Positions 1-8,200 of a stretch of DNA of 11,103 nucleotides are shown one piece after another. How positions within the stretch are numbered: position 1 is the first letter of the stretch; every line of letters starts with the position of its first letter. The notes below the pieces were generated by a model, which saw only the letters and a program-made list of their open reading frames with translations, had not been told where the DNA came from and searched no databases. The translations under genes and the position numbers were made by a program. This DNA is from J095 sp964407935 (GTDB lineage: Bacteria > Chloroflexota > Anaerolineae > 4572-78 > J111): NCBI GenBank assembly GCA_964407935.1, contig CAYOXS010000189.1:1-11103 (forward strand), read 5' to 3'.

Positions 1-90
1 CTGTGAAATCTGTGTCCCATTTCTCTATAGCCCTGGTCAACTGCGTAACTCCTAAGTTAATTGGTCAATTTATAAAAAGGAGTCATTATT

Positions 91-393
91 ATGCAAGCGA
101 ATAAATCGGGGACTTACAGGATGCAGGGGTTGGTATTGGGCGCAACAACAGGAGCGATCATTGGCGCGGTGGCCGGTGGGTCGATGTTGTTAGTGATGGC
201 TACCAGCCTGTTGCTGGCGTTGAGCGTGTTCATTGGCTTTGCGGTGATTTTTGCGGCGTTTGGCAGCTTTATGGGCTGGCTGTTTGATGTGGACACCCGC
301 CAGCGGCAAATCAGCCGCCCGCCGCTGCTGCCCAATACGGCTCAGCCTAACCGGCAGCGAACCAAAACCCAGCCGTTGTCATTGCCTTTTTAA
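91..393 (+). CDS. Small two-helix membrane protein with glycine zipper
   Basis: This 100-residue protein has no family I can name. Two adjacent hydrophobic segments are visible, at about residues 13-36 and 38-65. The first carries glycines at 13, 17, 21, 25 and 29, an uninterrupted GxxxG register typical of glycine-zipper helices that pack tightly in membranes. The second is rich in Phe, Ala and Gly and ends in the sequence GWLFDVD. The remaining tail (about 66-100) is hydrophilic, basic and Pro/Gln-rich with no cysteine, so it is probably a short exposed tail. The start at 91 is supported by AGGAG at 78-82, eight bases upstream; an internal Met at residue 11 lacks such a site. The gene converges on the secreted repeat protein at 467-1057 and shares a terminator with it. 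An inner-membrane protein is inferred; the function is unknown. Confidence 0.75.
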   Translation: MQANKSGTYRMQGLVLGATTGAIIGAVAGGSMLLVMATSLLLALSVFIGFAVIFAAFGSFMGWLFDVDTRQRQISRPPLLPNTAQPNRQRTKTQPLSLPF

Positions 394-408
394 CTGCGCG
401 TTTTAATG

Positions 409-456
409 CCAAAACAAAAAACGACCGGCGCTTGTGCCGGTCGTTTTTTGTTTTGG
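409..456. terminator. Bidirectional terminator between convergent genes
   Basis: A perfect 21-bp inverted repeat (409-429 paired with 436-456) encloses a 6-nt loop. The GC-rich core ACGACCGGC/GCCGGTCGT is flanked by an A-run on the left and a T-run on the right, so each strand has a core hairpin followed by a U-rich tract. It begins 16 bp after the stop of the gene at 91-393 and ends 10 bp before the end of the minus-strand gene at 467-1057, so it can serve both. Confidence 0.9.
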
Positions 457-466
457 TTGATATGAT

Positions 467-1057
467 TTACTGGGATTGTCCCCAGCGGCCCATCATCTGG
501 CCCTGCATCCCGCCCCGCCGAGGCCCGCGGCCGGGCATTTGCCCGCCCTGGCCGGCGTGGTCGCAAACGCCGTCGCCATCGTTATCCACAAAACCAGCGC
601 CGCGGCCACCCTGCCCAGTTCCGGCGCGGTCACACACGCCGTCGCCATTTTCATCAACAAAATTGTCGCAGACGCCATCGCCGTTGTTGTCAACAAAGCC
701 GCGACCGCGGCCGCCCTGCCCAGTTCCGGCCAGATCACAAACACCGTCACCGTTTTCATCAACAAAATTGTCGCAGACGCCATCGCCATTTTCATCAACA
801 AAGCCGGGGCCGGCGCCCTGCCCGCGCTGGCCCATCGGCCCACTGGCAAAACCGCCCATCCCCATCCGGCCGCCGCGGCCAAACATCTGGCTGCCGGCCA
901 TTTGGCCAAACGCGCCGCCGTTCAGCGGGGCGTCAATCTGCGGGCCAACCGGCCCATCGACGGGGCTTTGGGCAAACGCCAGCGGCGCTAACAATACCGC
1001 GGCCAATACCGCCACAATCGCTATCCCTGAGAGAAAAATCCATTTTTTGCTGTTCAT
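467..1057 (-). CDS. Secreted calcium-loop repeat protein (FVDxNGDGVCD repeats)
   Basis: This 196-residue protein starts with a signal peptide: Lys4-Lys5, a hydrophobic core at about 7-28, and a likely signal peptidase I site after Ala29 (AFA before QS). The mature part is Gly/Gln/Met-rich and low in complexity. It contains five copies of FVD(E/N)(N/D)GDGVCD, starting at residues 86, 98, 121, 133 and 156. Each supplies the DxNDG-type ligand spacing of EF-hand, dockerin and thrombospondin-3-like calcium loops, plus one cysteine (95, 107, 130, 142, 165). These are the only cysteines in the protein. The C-terminus is again Gly/Met/Arg-rich (MQGQMMGRWG). ATG at 1057 is chosen because AAAAGGAG (1067-1074) sits nine bases upstream and the signal peptide begins there; an upstream in-frame Met at 1171 would place a non-signal extension first. 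Extracytoplasmic calcium binding is inferred from the motif; the partner and role are unknown. Confidence 0.85.
   Translation of the reverse strand: MNSKKWIFLSGIAIVAVLAAVLLAPLAFAQSPVDGPVGPQIDAPLNGGAFGQMAGSQMFGRGGRMGMGGFASGPMGQRGQGAGPGFVDENGDGVCDNFVDENGDGVCDLAGTGQGGRGRGFVDNNGDGVCDNFVDENGDGVCDRAGTGQGGRGAGFVDNDGDGVCDHAGQGGQMPGRGPRRGGMQGQMMGRWGQSQ
560..802 (-). repeat. 105-bp coding tandem repeat, about 2.3 copies
   Basis: Within the secreted repeat protein, residues 86-120 and 121-155 are near-identical 35-residue units (105 bp each, 802-698 and 697-593), followed by a partial third unit (592-560). Each full unit holds two calcium loops back to back and a Gly-rich linker containing AGTGQGGRG. 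The DNA is also conserved: the 12-mer TCATCAACAAAA occurs at 651 and again at 756, exactly 105 bp apart. This points to duplication of the whole unit rather than convergent sequence. Confidence 0.9.
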
Positions 1058-1082
1058 TTGTCGTAGCTCCTTTTGATTGAGT

Positions 1083-1099
1083 ACTGCGTGGTTCGCAGT
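1083..1099 (-). other. Small hairpin in the leader of the secreted protein
   Basis: ACTGCG (1083-1088) pairs perfectly with CGCAGT (1094-1099) around a 5-nt loop. On the minus strand this lies about 25 nt upstream of the start codon at 1057, just before the ribosome binding site at 1067-1074. It is not followed by a U-tract, so it is not a terminator. It could affect translation or mRNA stability, or be incidental. Confidence 0.3.
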
Positions 1100-1135
1100 T
1101 GAATTTGATCTTATGGCTTTAGTGTAACAAACAAA

Positions 1136-1157
1136 TATGGAGAAGTTATGGAGAGGC
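1136..1157. promoter_or_regulatory. Candidate operator: 11-bp-period direct repeat
   Basis: Two adjacent 11-mers, TATGGAGAAGT (1136-1146) and TATGGAGAGGC (1147-1157), match at 9 of 11 positions and lie in the gap between divergent genes. An 11-bp direct-repeat period puts both copies on the same face of the helix and is the arrangement bound by OmpR/PhoB-family response regulators. No such regulator is encoded in the window, so the identity of any binding protein is unknown. A chance repeat cannot be excluded. Confidence 0.35.
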
Positions 1158-1179
1158 GCGCTGCAAAGCATTAAAACAT

Positions 1180-1210
1180 TTGTGCTTTTTTGGCGAGAGT
1201 GTGGTATACT
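1180..1210 (+). promoter_or_regulatory. Extended -10 promoter for the ABC exporter operon
   Basis: TATACT at 1205-1210 matches the -10 consensus at five of six positions and is preceded by TGG (1202-1204), giving the extended -10 form TGnTATACT. A poor -35 candidate, TTGTGC (1180-1185), lies 19 bp upstream, which fits the lower -35 dependence of extended -10 promoters. The predicted transcript start, about 7 nt after the -10, falls at 1216-1220, and the exporter ATG is at 1220. No Shine-Dalgarno precedes that ATG, so the message is likely leaderless or nearly so. Confidence 0.55.
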
Positions 1211-1219
1211 TTTCGCCTT

Positions 1220-2974
1220 ATGGCCAAGCGCGAATTTACCGTTGCCAACGAATACATTTACACCCGCACCACGCCGGTGCGCTGGATTTTAGCTCATGTG
1301 TGGCGCTACCCCAGCCTGCCGATCCTGGCGATTGTGGCCACCATTGTCAACAACCTGGCCTACAGTTACATTCAGGTTTATGTGGGCCGCGGGTTTGACC
1401 TGATCACCGCGACCGATTGGCAAACTACCACCCTGGCCTGGATTGCTCTGGGAGCCGTAACAATGGCCGTGCTGCAAGGGTTATCCGGGTTGGGCCGCAA
1501 CTATCTGGGCGAATTTCTGGCGCAGCGGGTTGAGCGCAATATCCGCGACGAACTGTACGTGAGCCTGCTGGGCAAAAGCCAAACATTCCACGGCCGGCAG
1601 CGCATTGGCGATATTATGGCCCGCGCCACCAACGATGTCCGGGCGGTGAATATGATGTTCAGCCCCGGCCTCACCCTCATTTTAGACTCAGTGATTGCCG
1701 CGGTTACGCCGCTGCTGGTGATCGCCCAGATTCGGCTGGAGCTGCTGCTGATGCCGGTTGTATTTTTGATTTTATTCGCCATTACCGTCAACGGCTACAA
1801 CCGGCGGCTCAAACCGGTATCGGTGGCCATGCGCACCCAGTTTGGGGTGATGAACGCCGGGCTGGCCGAGGCCATCGCCGGGATTGAAACGGTTAAAGCC
1901 AACGTTCAGGAGCGGTACGAGTGGGATAAGTTTACCCAAAACGCCCGCACCTACCGCGACTACTTTATCCAGGTTGGCAAAATTCAGGCCAAATACCTGC
2001 CCATGTTAATGTTTAGCCTGGCATGGGCGGGTGGTTTTTTGCACGCGCTGATTTTGTGGCGCGCCGGGCAGATTTCGATGGGGCAGGTGGTCTCTTTTAT
2101 GGGGCTGGTGGGGCTGTACCGATTTGTCAGCTTCATTTCCATTTTTTCGTTTAACCTGGTGCAGTTGGGGCTGGCCAGCGCCGAACGCATTCTGGCGATC
2201 CTCAATATAGAAACCGATCTGGACCAAAACGAAGCCGGCGTTGGCCAACCGCTGGCCGGGCAGGTTACGTTTGAAAATGTAGCATTTGGGTACAACGGTT
2301 CGGCCGTGCTCAAAAACGTCAGCTTTGCCGTTGAGCCGGGTCAAACTGTGGCGTTGGTGGGTCAAACCGGCTCCGGCAAAACCAGCCTGACCCGGCTCAT
2401 CAACCGCATTTTTGACGCCGACAGCGGCACTGTGTTGATCGATGGTGTTAACGTGCGCGACTGGAGCCTCGAGTCGCTGCGTTCGCAGATTTCCACCATC
2501 GAGCAGGATGTGTTTTTGTTTTCCGGCACCATCGCCGAAAATATCGCTTTTGGCTGCGCCGATGCCTCGCCGGCGGAAATTGAAGAGGCGGCCAAACAGG
2601 CGCAAGCCCACGATTTTATCATGAGCTTTGCCGATGGCTACCGCACCGAAGTTGGCGAGCGCGGCGTTACGCTCTCCGGCGGGCAGCGCCAGCGGATTGC
2701 CATCGCCCGCGCTTTTTTAACCAACCCGCGCATCCTGATTTTGGACGACAGCACCAGCGCCATCGACAGCGCCACCGAGGACAGAATTCAGCGGGCCATG
2801 CGCCGCATCAGCGAGCAGCGCACGACTTTTTTGATCACCCACCGGCTCAGCCAGATTCGCTGGGCCGACCACATTTTGGTGCTGCGCCGCGGCGAGCTGG
2901 TGGACCAGGGCACTCACGACGATTTGCTGGCCCGTAGCCCGGAGTATCAAAAAATCTTTTCTGTGTACGAGTGA
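1220..2974 (+). CDS. ABC exporter half-transporter, degenerate-site subunit
   Basis: This 584-residue protein fuses an ABC transporter type-1 membrane domain (about residues 20-310, six hydrophobic segments, with the intracellular-loop sequence GDIMARATNDV) to a nucleotide-binding domain (about 340-584). The domain has Walker A GQTGSGKT at 381-388, Q-loop Gln429, intact signature LSGGQ at 485-489, Walker B ending in Asp509, D-loop SAID and H-loop His541. The residue after the Walker B aspartate, normally the catalytic Glu, is Asp510. That change, with the altered signature in the partner encoded 1 nt downstream, marks it as one half of a heterodimeric exporter like TM287/288 or BmrCD. It would act in the cytoplasmic membrane, exporting drugs, lipids or peptides; the substrate is not readable from sequence. 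ATG 1220 is preferred over an in-frame TTG at 1190 because the promoter overlaps that stretch and the TTG has no ribosome binding site. Confidence 0.93.
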   Translation: MAKREFTVANEYIYTRTTPVRWILAHVWRYPSLPILAIVATIVNNLAYSYIQVYVGRGFDLITATDWQTTTLAWIALGAVTMAVLQGLSGLGRNYLGEFLAQRVERNIRDELYVSLLGKSQTFHGRQRIGDIMARATNDVRAVNMMFSPGLTLILDSVIAAVTPLLVIAQIRLELLLMPVVFLILFAITVNGYNRRLKPVSVAMRTQFGVMNAGLAEAIAGIETVKANVQERYEWDKFTQNARTYRDYFIQVGKIQAKYLPMLMFSLAWAGGFLHALILWRAGQISMGQVVSFMGLVGLYRFVSFISIFSFNLVQLGLASAERILAILNIETDLDQNEAGVGQPLAGQVTFENVAFGYNGSAVLKNVSFAVEPGQTVALVGQTGSGKTSLTRLINRIFDADSGTVLIDGVNVRDWSLESLRSQISTIEQDVFLFSGTIAENIAFGCADASPAEIEEAAKQAQAHDFIMSFADGYRTEVGERGVTLSGGQRQRIAIARAFLTNPRILILDDSTSAIDSATEDRIQRAMRRISEQRTTFLITHRLSQIRWADHILVLRRGELVDQGTHDDLLARSPEYQKIFSVYE

Positions 2975-2975
2975 A

Positions 2976-4787
2976 ATGGGATTTATTTTAGACGGACTGG
3001 AAACCGAAGCCTACGACCGCACCTACAGTGACGCCGATTTGCTGCGCCGGATTGTGGGGTATTTTCGACCCTACACCCGGCAAATGCTGGTGGTGGCTTC
3101 GGCCATCACCCTCAACTCGGTGGCCGGGGCGCTGGGGCCGGTATTAATTTCAACCGCGCTGGATTGGGTATCGGCCAACCCCACCCTGGCCATCATTTTG
3201 CTGGGAGCGGGCGGCGTGCTGCTGCTGGGCGTGCTGGCCTGGGGCTTCAACTTTATCCACCAGTACTTTGCTTCAAAAGTGGTGGGCAACGTGGTGCTCA
3301 ACCTGCGCGAAGACGTGTTCAACGCCACCATCCGCCACGATATGTCCTTTTTCGACGACTATTCATCGGGGCGGGTGGTCAGCCGGGTCACGTCGGACAC
3401 GCAGGATTTTTCTGATGTGGTGATGCTGGTGGTCAACCTGATCAGCCAGATTACACTGGTGCTGGTCCTGTCCATCTGGCTGTTCAGCATCAACCTGCGG
3501 CTCACCCTGATTTTGTTTGCGTTTGCGCCCGTGGCCGTATTCATCGCCCTGCAATTCAGAAAAATCGCCCGCCGGGTCACCCTCGATGCCCGCAAAATTA
3601 CCGCCACCATTAACGCCCAAATTCAAGAGTCGATCAGCGGCATTATGGTGGCCAAAAGTTTCCGGCAGGAAAAAGCCATTTACCGCACCTTTTCGGCCAA
3701 CAACGAGCAAGGTTACCGGGTCAATTTAAAACGAGGGCTGACGCTCAATTCCATCTTTCCGGTGCTGGGCGCGTCGTCCGGGTTGGGTGTGGCCGCGCTG
3801 ATCTACGCCGGCGGGCTGGCTGTGCGGCAGCAGGCGCTCACCCCCGGCGAGTGGTATCTGTTTATGCAATCCGTTGGTTTTTTCTGGTTTCCGCTCATCA
3901 GCATCGCCTCGTTTTGGAGCCAGTTTCAGGATGGGCTGTCGGCCAGCGAGCGAGTGTTTGCCCTCATCGACGCCGAGCCGAAGGTGGTGCAAACCGGCAG
4001 CGAACCGATCAAAACCATCCGCGGTAACATCGAGTTTCGCCATTTACGCTTCAGTTACACCGACACCGAAGTTGTGCTGCCCGATTTTTCGCTGGCCATT
4101 GCCCCGCGTGAAACTGTGGCGCTGGTGGGCCACACCGGCGCGGGTAAAAGCAGCATCATCAAATTGATCACCCGTTTTTACGAATTTCAGGGCGGGCACT
4201 TGTTCATTGATGGTCGCGATATTCGCTCACTGGATTTGGCCGACTACCGGCGGCACATCGGGCTGGTGTCGCAAACGCCGTTCCTGTTTTCTGCCACCGT
4301 GGCCGACAACATTCGCTACAGCCGGCCGGAGGCCACCGACGACGAGGTGCTGCGGGCGGCGACAAGCGTGAGCCACGGTGACTGGCTGGCCGACCTGCCC
4401 CTTGGGTTGAACACCGATGTCGGCGAACGCGGCGCTAACCTGTCGCTGGGGCAGCGGCAGTTGGTGGCGCTGGCGCGGGTGCTGCTCAAAAACCCGGCCA
4501 TTATTATTCTGGACGAAGCCACCGCCAGCGTTGATCCCTTTACCGAGGCCCAAATTCAGGAAGGACTGGAAACCGTGATGCGCGACCGGACGGCGATTGT
4601 GATTGCCCACCGCCTCTCTACCGTGCGCCACGCCGACCGGATTTTAGTGATGGACCAGGGCCGGATTGTTGAAGAAGGCACGCACCGGGCGTTACTGGAG
4701 CAGGGCGGCCACTACGCCGAACTGTACAACACCTATTTCCGGCATCAATCGCTGGAAGCCATCAACTCGCCGGAGTGGCGGCGGTAA
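2976..4787 (+). CDS. ABC exporter half-transporter, catalytic-site subunit
   Basis: This 603-residue half-transporter starts 1 nt after the stop of its partner (TGA at 2972-2974, ATG at 2976), implying translational coupling and equal dosage. An amphipathic N-terminal stretch (about 1-35) precedes a six-helix membrane domain (about 37-320), which includes the coupling region FFDDYSSGRVVSRVTSD. The nucleotide-binding domain (about 350-595) has Walker A GHTGAGKS at 385-392, Q-loop Gln433, Walker B Asp513 with the catalytic Glu514 present, D-loop ASVD and H-loop His545. The signature is LSLGQ (489-493) rather than LSGGQ. In the heterodimer this altered signature faces the partner's Walker motifs, which lack the catalytic Glu. 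Its own intact Walker A/B pairs with the partner's LSGGQ to form the hydrolytic site. The substrate is unknown; multidrug or lipid export is the family norm. Confidence 0.94.
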   Translation: MGFILDGLETEAYDRTYSDADLLRRIVGYFRPYTRQMLVVASAITLNSVAGALGPVLISTALDWVSANPTLAIILLGAGGVLLLGVLAWGFNFIHQYFASKVVGNVVLNLREDVFNATIRHDMSFFDDYSSGRVVSRVTSDTQDFSDVVMLVVNLISQITLVLVLSIWLFSINLRLTLILFAFAPVAVFIALQFRKIARRVTLDARKITATINAQIQESISGIMVAKSFRQEKAIYRTFSANNEQGYRVNLKRGLTLNSIFPVLGASSGLGVAALIYAGGLAVRQQALTPGEWYLFMQSVGFFWFPLISIASFWSQFQDGLSASERVFALIDAEPKVVQTGSEPIKTIRGNIEFRHLRFSYTDTEVVLPDFSLAIAPRETVALVGHTGAGKSSIIKLITRFYEFQGGHLFIDGRDIRSLDLADYRRHIGLVSQTPFLFSATVADNIRYSRPEATDDEVLRAATSVSHGDWLADLPLGLNTDVGERGANLSLGQRQLVALARVLLKNPAIIILDEATASVDPFTEAQIQEGLETVMRDRTAIVIAHRLSTVRHADRILVMDQGRIVEEGTHRALLEQGGHYAELYNTYFRHQSLEAINSPEWRR

Positions 4788-4835
4788 CTGCGGCGCTGCC
4801 GGTGGGCCGGCTGAATACTCCAATGAGGTAGACCG

Positions 4836-5081
4836 ATGAGACGCGTTATTCGAGAAACCGCTTTCAATTTGGCCCGACAGGATCTGGCTCAGTTTCTGGT
4901 TGAACACGAGCAGGAGCTGCTCAAGATTTTTCGGGAGGAAATGAACAGGCTCGATGAAACGCTGCCGGATGAGCAAATGTTCATCGATATTAAAATTGTG
5001 CCGCTGGGGGAAGCTATTCTGAAATCGGCTTTAACGGCCATTCATCGTTTTTTAATTGAGGATTATCCGAGGCAAAAGTAG
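4836..5081 (+). CDS. Unrecognised 81-residue protein, third gene of exporter operon
   Basis: I do not recognise this protein. It is 81 residues, highly charged and probably mostly helical. An N-terminal amphipathic helix (about 5-40, rich in Glu, Arg and Leu: HEQELLKIFREEMNRL) is followed by a short likely beta stretch (MFIDIKIVPLG, about 48-58) and a second amphipathic helix (59-75). No signal peptide, transmembrane segment or cysteine is seen, so it should be cytosolic. The start is set by GAGG at 4825-4828, seven bases upstream of ATG. It lies 48 nt after the second exporter gene on the same strand and 12 nt before a hairpin terminator, so it is very likely co-transcribed with the exporter. 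A role as accessory or regulatory protein of the exporter would be inference from position only. Confidence 0.75.
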   Translation: MRRVIRETAFNLARQDLAQFLVEHEQELLKIFREEMNRLDETLPDEQMFIDIKIVPLGEAILKSALTAIHRFLIEDYPRQK

Positions 5082-5093
5082 CCAAGAATCGAA

Positions 5094-5120
5094 AAAGCCG
5101 GGTTGCCCAGACCCGGCTTT
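5094..5120. terminator. Hairpin terminator usable on both strands
   Basis: AAAGCCGGGT (5094-5103) pairs perfectly with ACCCGGCTTT (5111-5120) across a 7-nt loop. On the plus strand the stem ends in only three T residues, so it is a modest terminator for the exporter operon. On the minus strand the extra upstream A residues give TTTTT after the stem, making it the better candidate to end the histidine kinase transcript about 90 nt beyond its stop codon. Confidence 0.75.
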
Positions 5121-5208
5121 CCCAAAAGGAGGAGAAGAGAAAGTTTCTTACTTTACTGTTTACTACTATAAACGATCAGCCGTAATTTTACTTGACGGAA
5201 ATAAACGG

Positions 5209-8200
5209 CTACTCTACGCTTACCAAACGTGGCAGGGGTAGTTTTTCTGATGGTGCGTCAAGCACCTCTCTCACTTTGCACGCGAGCGCTGCCGGCGAAA
5301 TCGGTTTTTGGATAAACGCGACGCCGGCCTCTAAAACCCCATGTTTTATAATATAGTCATCAGTGTACCCGGACGTAAACAATACTTTGGCGCGGCCATT
5401 GGCTGCCAGAAACTGTTCCGATAGAGTTTTGCCGTCCATGCCGGGCATAATCACATCGGTGAGCAGCAAATCAATGTCTCCGGAACAGGCGGCTGCAAAT
5501 CGCAGCGCGTCATCGCCGTTGCGCGAGGCGTGGACCGCATAACCCTGAGCCTTGAGCAGTTCGGAAATCAGTGATCTGACAAGCGGATCATCTTCCACCA
5601 CCAGAATTGTTTCCCGGCCGGTGGGCAGTTCGCTGCGGCCGGGCTGGTGGTTAGCCTGGGCCAGTGTGGTTTTGGGCAGATACACGGTAAATGTTGTGCC
5701 CAGCCCCTCGCTGCTTTCCAGTTGAATATCGCCGCCGCTTTGTTTGATAATGCCATACACAGTAGACAGGCCCAACCCCGTCCCTTTGCCCACTTCCTTG
5801 GTAGTAAAAAACGGCTCAAAAATATGGCCCTGAATTTCCGGGCTTATGCCACAACCATTATCGTGGATGGAAAGGGTGGCGTACTGGCCCGCCTCCAGTT
5901 CCAAACGCGCCGGGACGTACCCCTCGGCCAGCATTACATTGGCGGTTTCTATTACCAGCACACCGCCATCGGGCATTGCATCCCGGGCGTTGATGACCAG
6001 GTTCATAATTACCTGCTCAATTTGAGTGGGGTCAACTTTAACCGGCCAGATATCTGGCGGCAAGATGGTTTGCACCACAATATCCTCGCCTACCAGCCGC
6101 TGCAAAATTCTTTCCAGATCAGTGATGACAACATTCAGATCGAGCGTTTTTGGCTCAATAATTTGTTTGCGGCTGAATGCCAGCAGTTGGCGAACCAGTT
6201 CTGCGGCGCGGTTGCCGGATGTTGAAATGTTATGGACCATCGGCTGCAAAATATGGCCGGATGGTAGTTGCATCTGGATCATTTCGGCAAAACCGTTGAT
6301 GGCGGTGAGCAGGTTGTTGAAATCGTGAGCTATACCACCGGTTAAGCGCCCCAACGACTCCATTTTTTGAGCGTGATAATACTGCTCTTCCAGGGCTTGC
6401 CGCTCTTCCGCAAGTTTAACCCGGGCCAGAGCGCCAGATACCTGGCTGGCCACGCTTTTGGCCAGGTCAATGTCGTGCTCAGAAAAACGGCAGGGCGTTA
6501 GCGAACCAACACCCAGGCTGCCCACCGACTTGTCCCCAACCAGCAGCGGAATAAGCAGCAGCGAGGCGATGTCTTGTTCCGGCGCCGGGTTGATGACGGG
6601 CCACAAGCGCGGGTCAGATTGGGCCTCGTCGATGGCCAACGGTGTTTTGGATTCAAATAAATATTGATAGACAGGATTATCTCTGACCGGGATTGAATAA
6701 TTCAGCAGGCTGGGGCGGCCATCGGCTTTGTATTCGGCCACAACATCGGCGGTGAACTGGTCTTTGTTGATTAACGCGGCCACGGTTTGCGGTACGTCAA
6801 AGGCCAGCGCCAATTCCCGGCACACAGTTTCAAGCAGCGCCCTGGTATCCTCGGCGGCGGCCGAGGCCGCAATCACCCGGTTGAGCAGATTTAACTCCCG
6901 GTTGCGGTTTTTTATTTCCTGTTCGGCCAGTTTACGGTCGGTAATATCTTTACCATAAGCCAAAACCCGGTCACCCGCCAGTTTGACGGCATTGATTGCC
7001 ATAAAATACGGGCTGCCATCGGGCCGGCTCAGTTTCAATTCGGCGTGGGCGTTGCCGTGCTCAACCACATCGGGAAACAGGCGGTGGCCGTTAACCTGCG
7101 CCGGCTCAACCAGATTGGCCAGGTTAAGTTGGAGCAGATCAGTGTGGGCGTAGCCCGTAAGCTGCCCGGCGGTTGGGTTGACTTCCAGAGTTTGCCCGGC
7201 GGTATCGGTGACAAAAACACCGTAAGGCGCGCTGTCGATGTAAGTGCGGTATTTTTGCTCGCTGGCTCGGAGTTTTTGCTCGCTTTGCTGGCGCTTCAAA
7301 ATGTTGACACTCAACAGCGCTACCAGCCCCAGCAGCACCAGCATTACCGCGCTAACCGACCAGATCAGCATTTTGAAGGTCTGGTACACCGACTCCGGCC
7401 GGTTAAAAATAAGGCTGTCCGGCGGAATATCGGCCTCGGTAATGCCAAATCGGGCCATTTGCCGGTAGTCAAACGCGTACACATTGGGGCTGTCGGCCAG
7501 CACCGGCAGCACGTCGATACGGTGGTCGGTCAGCACGTCGCGCACAATTTGGGCGGCCTGCCGGCCCTGTTCGTGGTGAGAAATAATTTTGCCGCCCAGT
7601 ATGCCATCGCCCATACCGTGATACCACAAATGATAAAGCGGCACATTGAGATTTTCTGTGATCAACTCCAGGCTATGGTCAAAATCCTCATCCGTGCCAA
7701 GCCGGTCCCGATAAGCAGACAGCAACAGCACAGCGCTGTCGCCATCAATTTTCTGGAGCTGTTGGGCAAATTCGGTAAATGTATAATCTGTGAGCGAGAT
7801 AACATTGAATGAAACATCGCCATAGGTCTGGGCAACTTTTGAAAATGTTTGCAGATCACCCTGACCGCTGGGAGTGTCATCGACAATGGCGTAGATTTTG
7901 GTGGGGTGGGGCGGCAAATCCAGCATCAACTGGATGGTATCCTGCATCGAAACCCGCTCGATGATGCCGGTTCCATACGGGTTGTTATTCTGCTCCAGAG
8001 CCAACGCAACGTTGTTGACGCCCAAAAAAACAATGGGGATTTGGGGAAACAACTCGGCCTGATGCTCAAGGGCAAACGTGAGCGCGTTATCATCAGAAAC
8101 AATAACGGCAGCGTAGGGCGGTAGTTGCGATAGTTTGTATTTGAGCGACGTGTAAAAGTTGTTAAAGTTGGTTTGATGATAAAAACGCTTGCTGTCCATG

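Noticed and set aside
33..68. Two TGGTCAA copies upstream of the first gene as an operator
   Set aside because: Seven bases, 29 bp apart and not in helical phase with an obvious promoter; likely chance.
432..1076. Plus-strand open frames of 171-214 codons opposite the secreted repeat protein
   Set aside because: They are Pro/Ala/Thr-rich antisense shadows of the GC-rich repeat. The minus strand has a signal peptide, ribosome binding site and calcium-loop motifs, whereas these have none.
1190..1219. TTG at 1190 as the exporter start
   Set aside because: No ribosome binding site, and the extended -10 element lies within this stretch; ATG 1220 fits the promoter geometry.
5178..5210. AGCCGT/ACGGCT inverted repeat at the kinase stop codon as its terminator
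   Set aside because: Only a 6-bp stem with a 21-nt loop and no T-run; the hairpin at 5094-5120 is a better terminator.
5056..5241. 61-codon plus-strand frame running past the exporter operon end
   Set aside because: It overlaps the stop of the 81-residue gene, reads through the terminator hairpin and has no ribosome binding site at its start.
7045..7812. 255-codon plus-strand frame inside the histidine kinase gene
   Set aside because: It is antisense to a clearly folded, motif-complete kinase, has no recognisable domain and has a His/Gln/Val-rich shadow composition.
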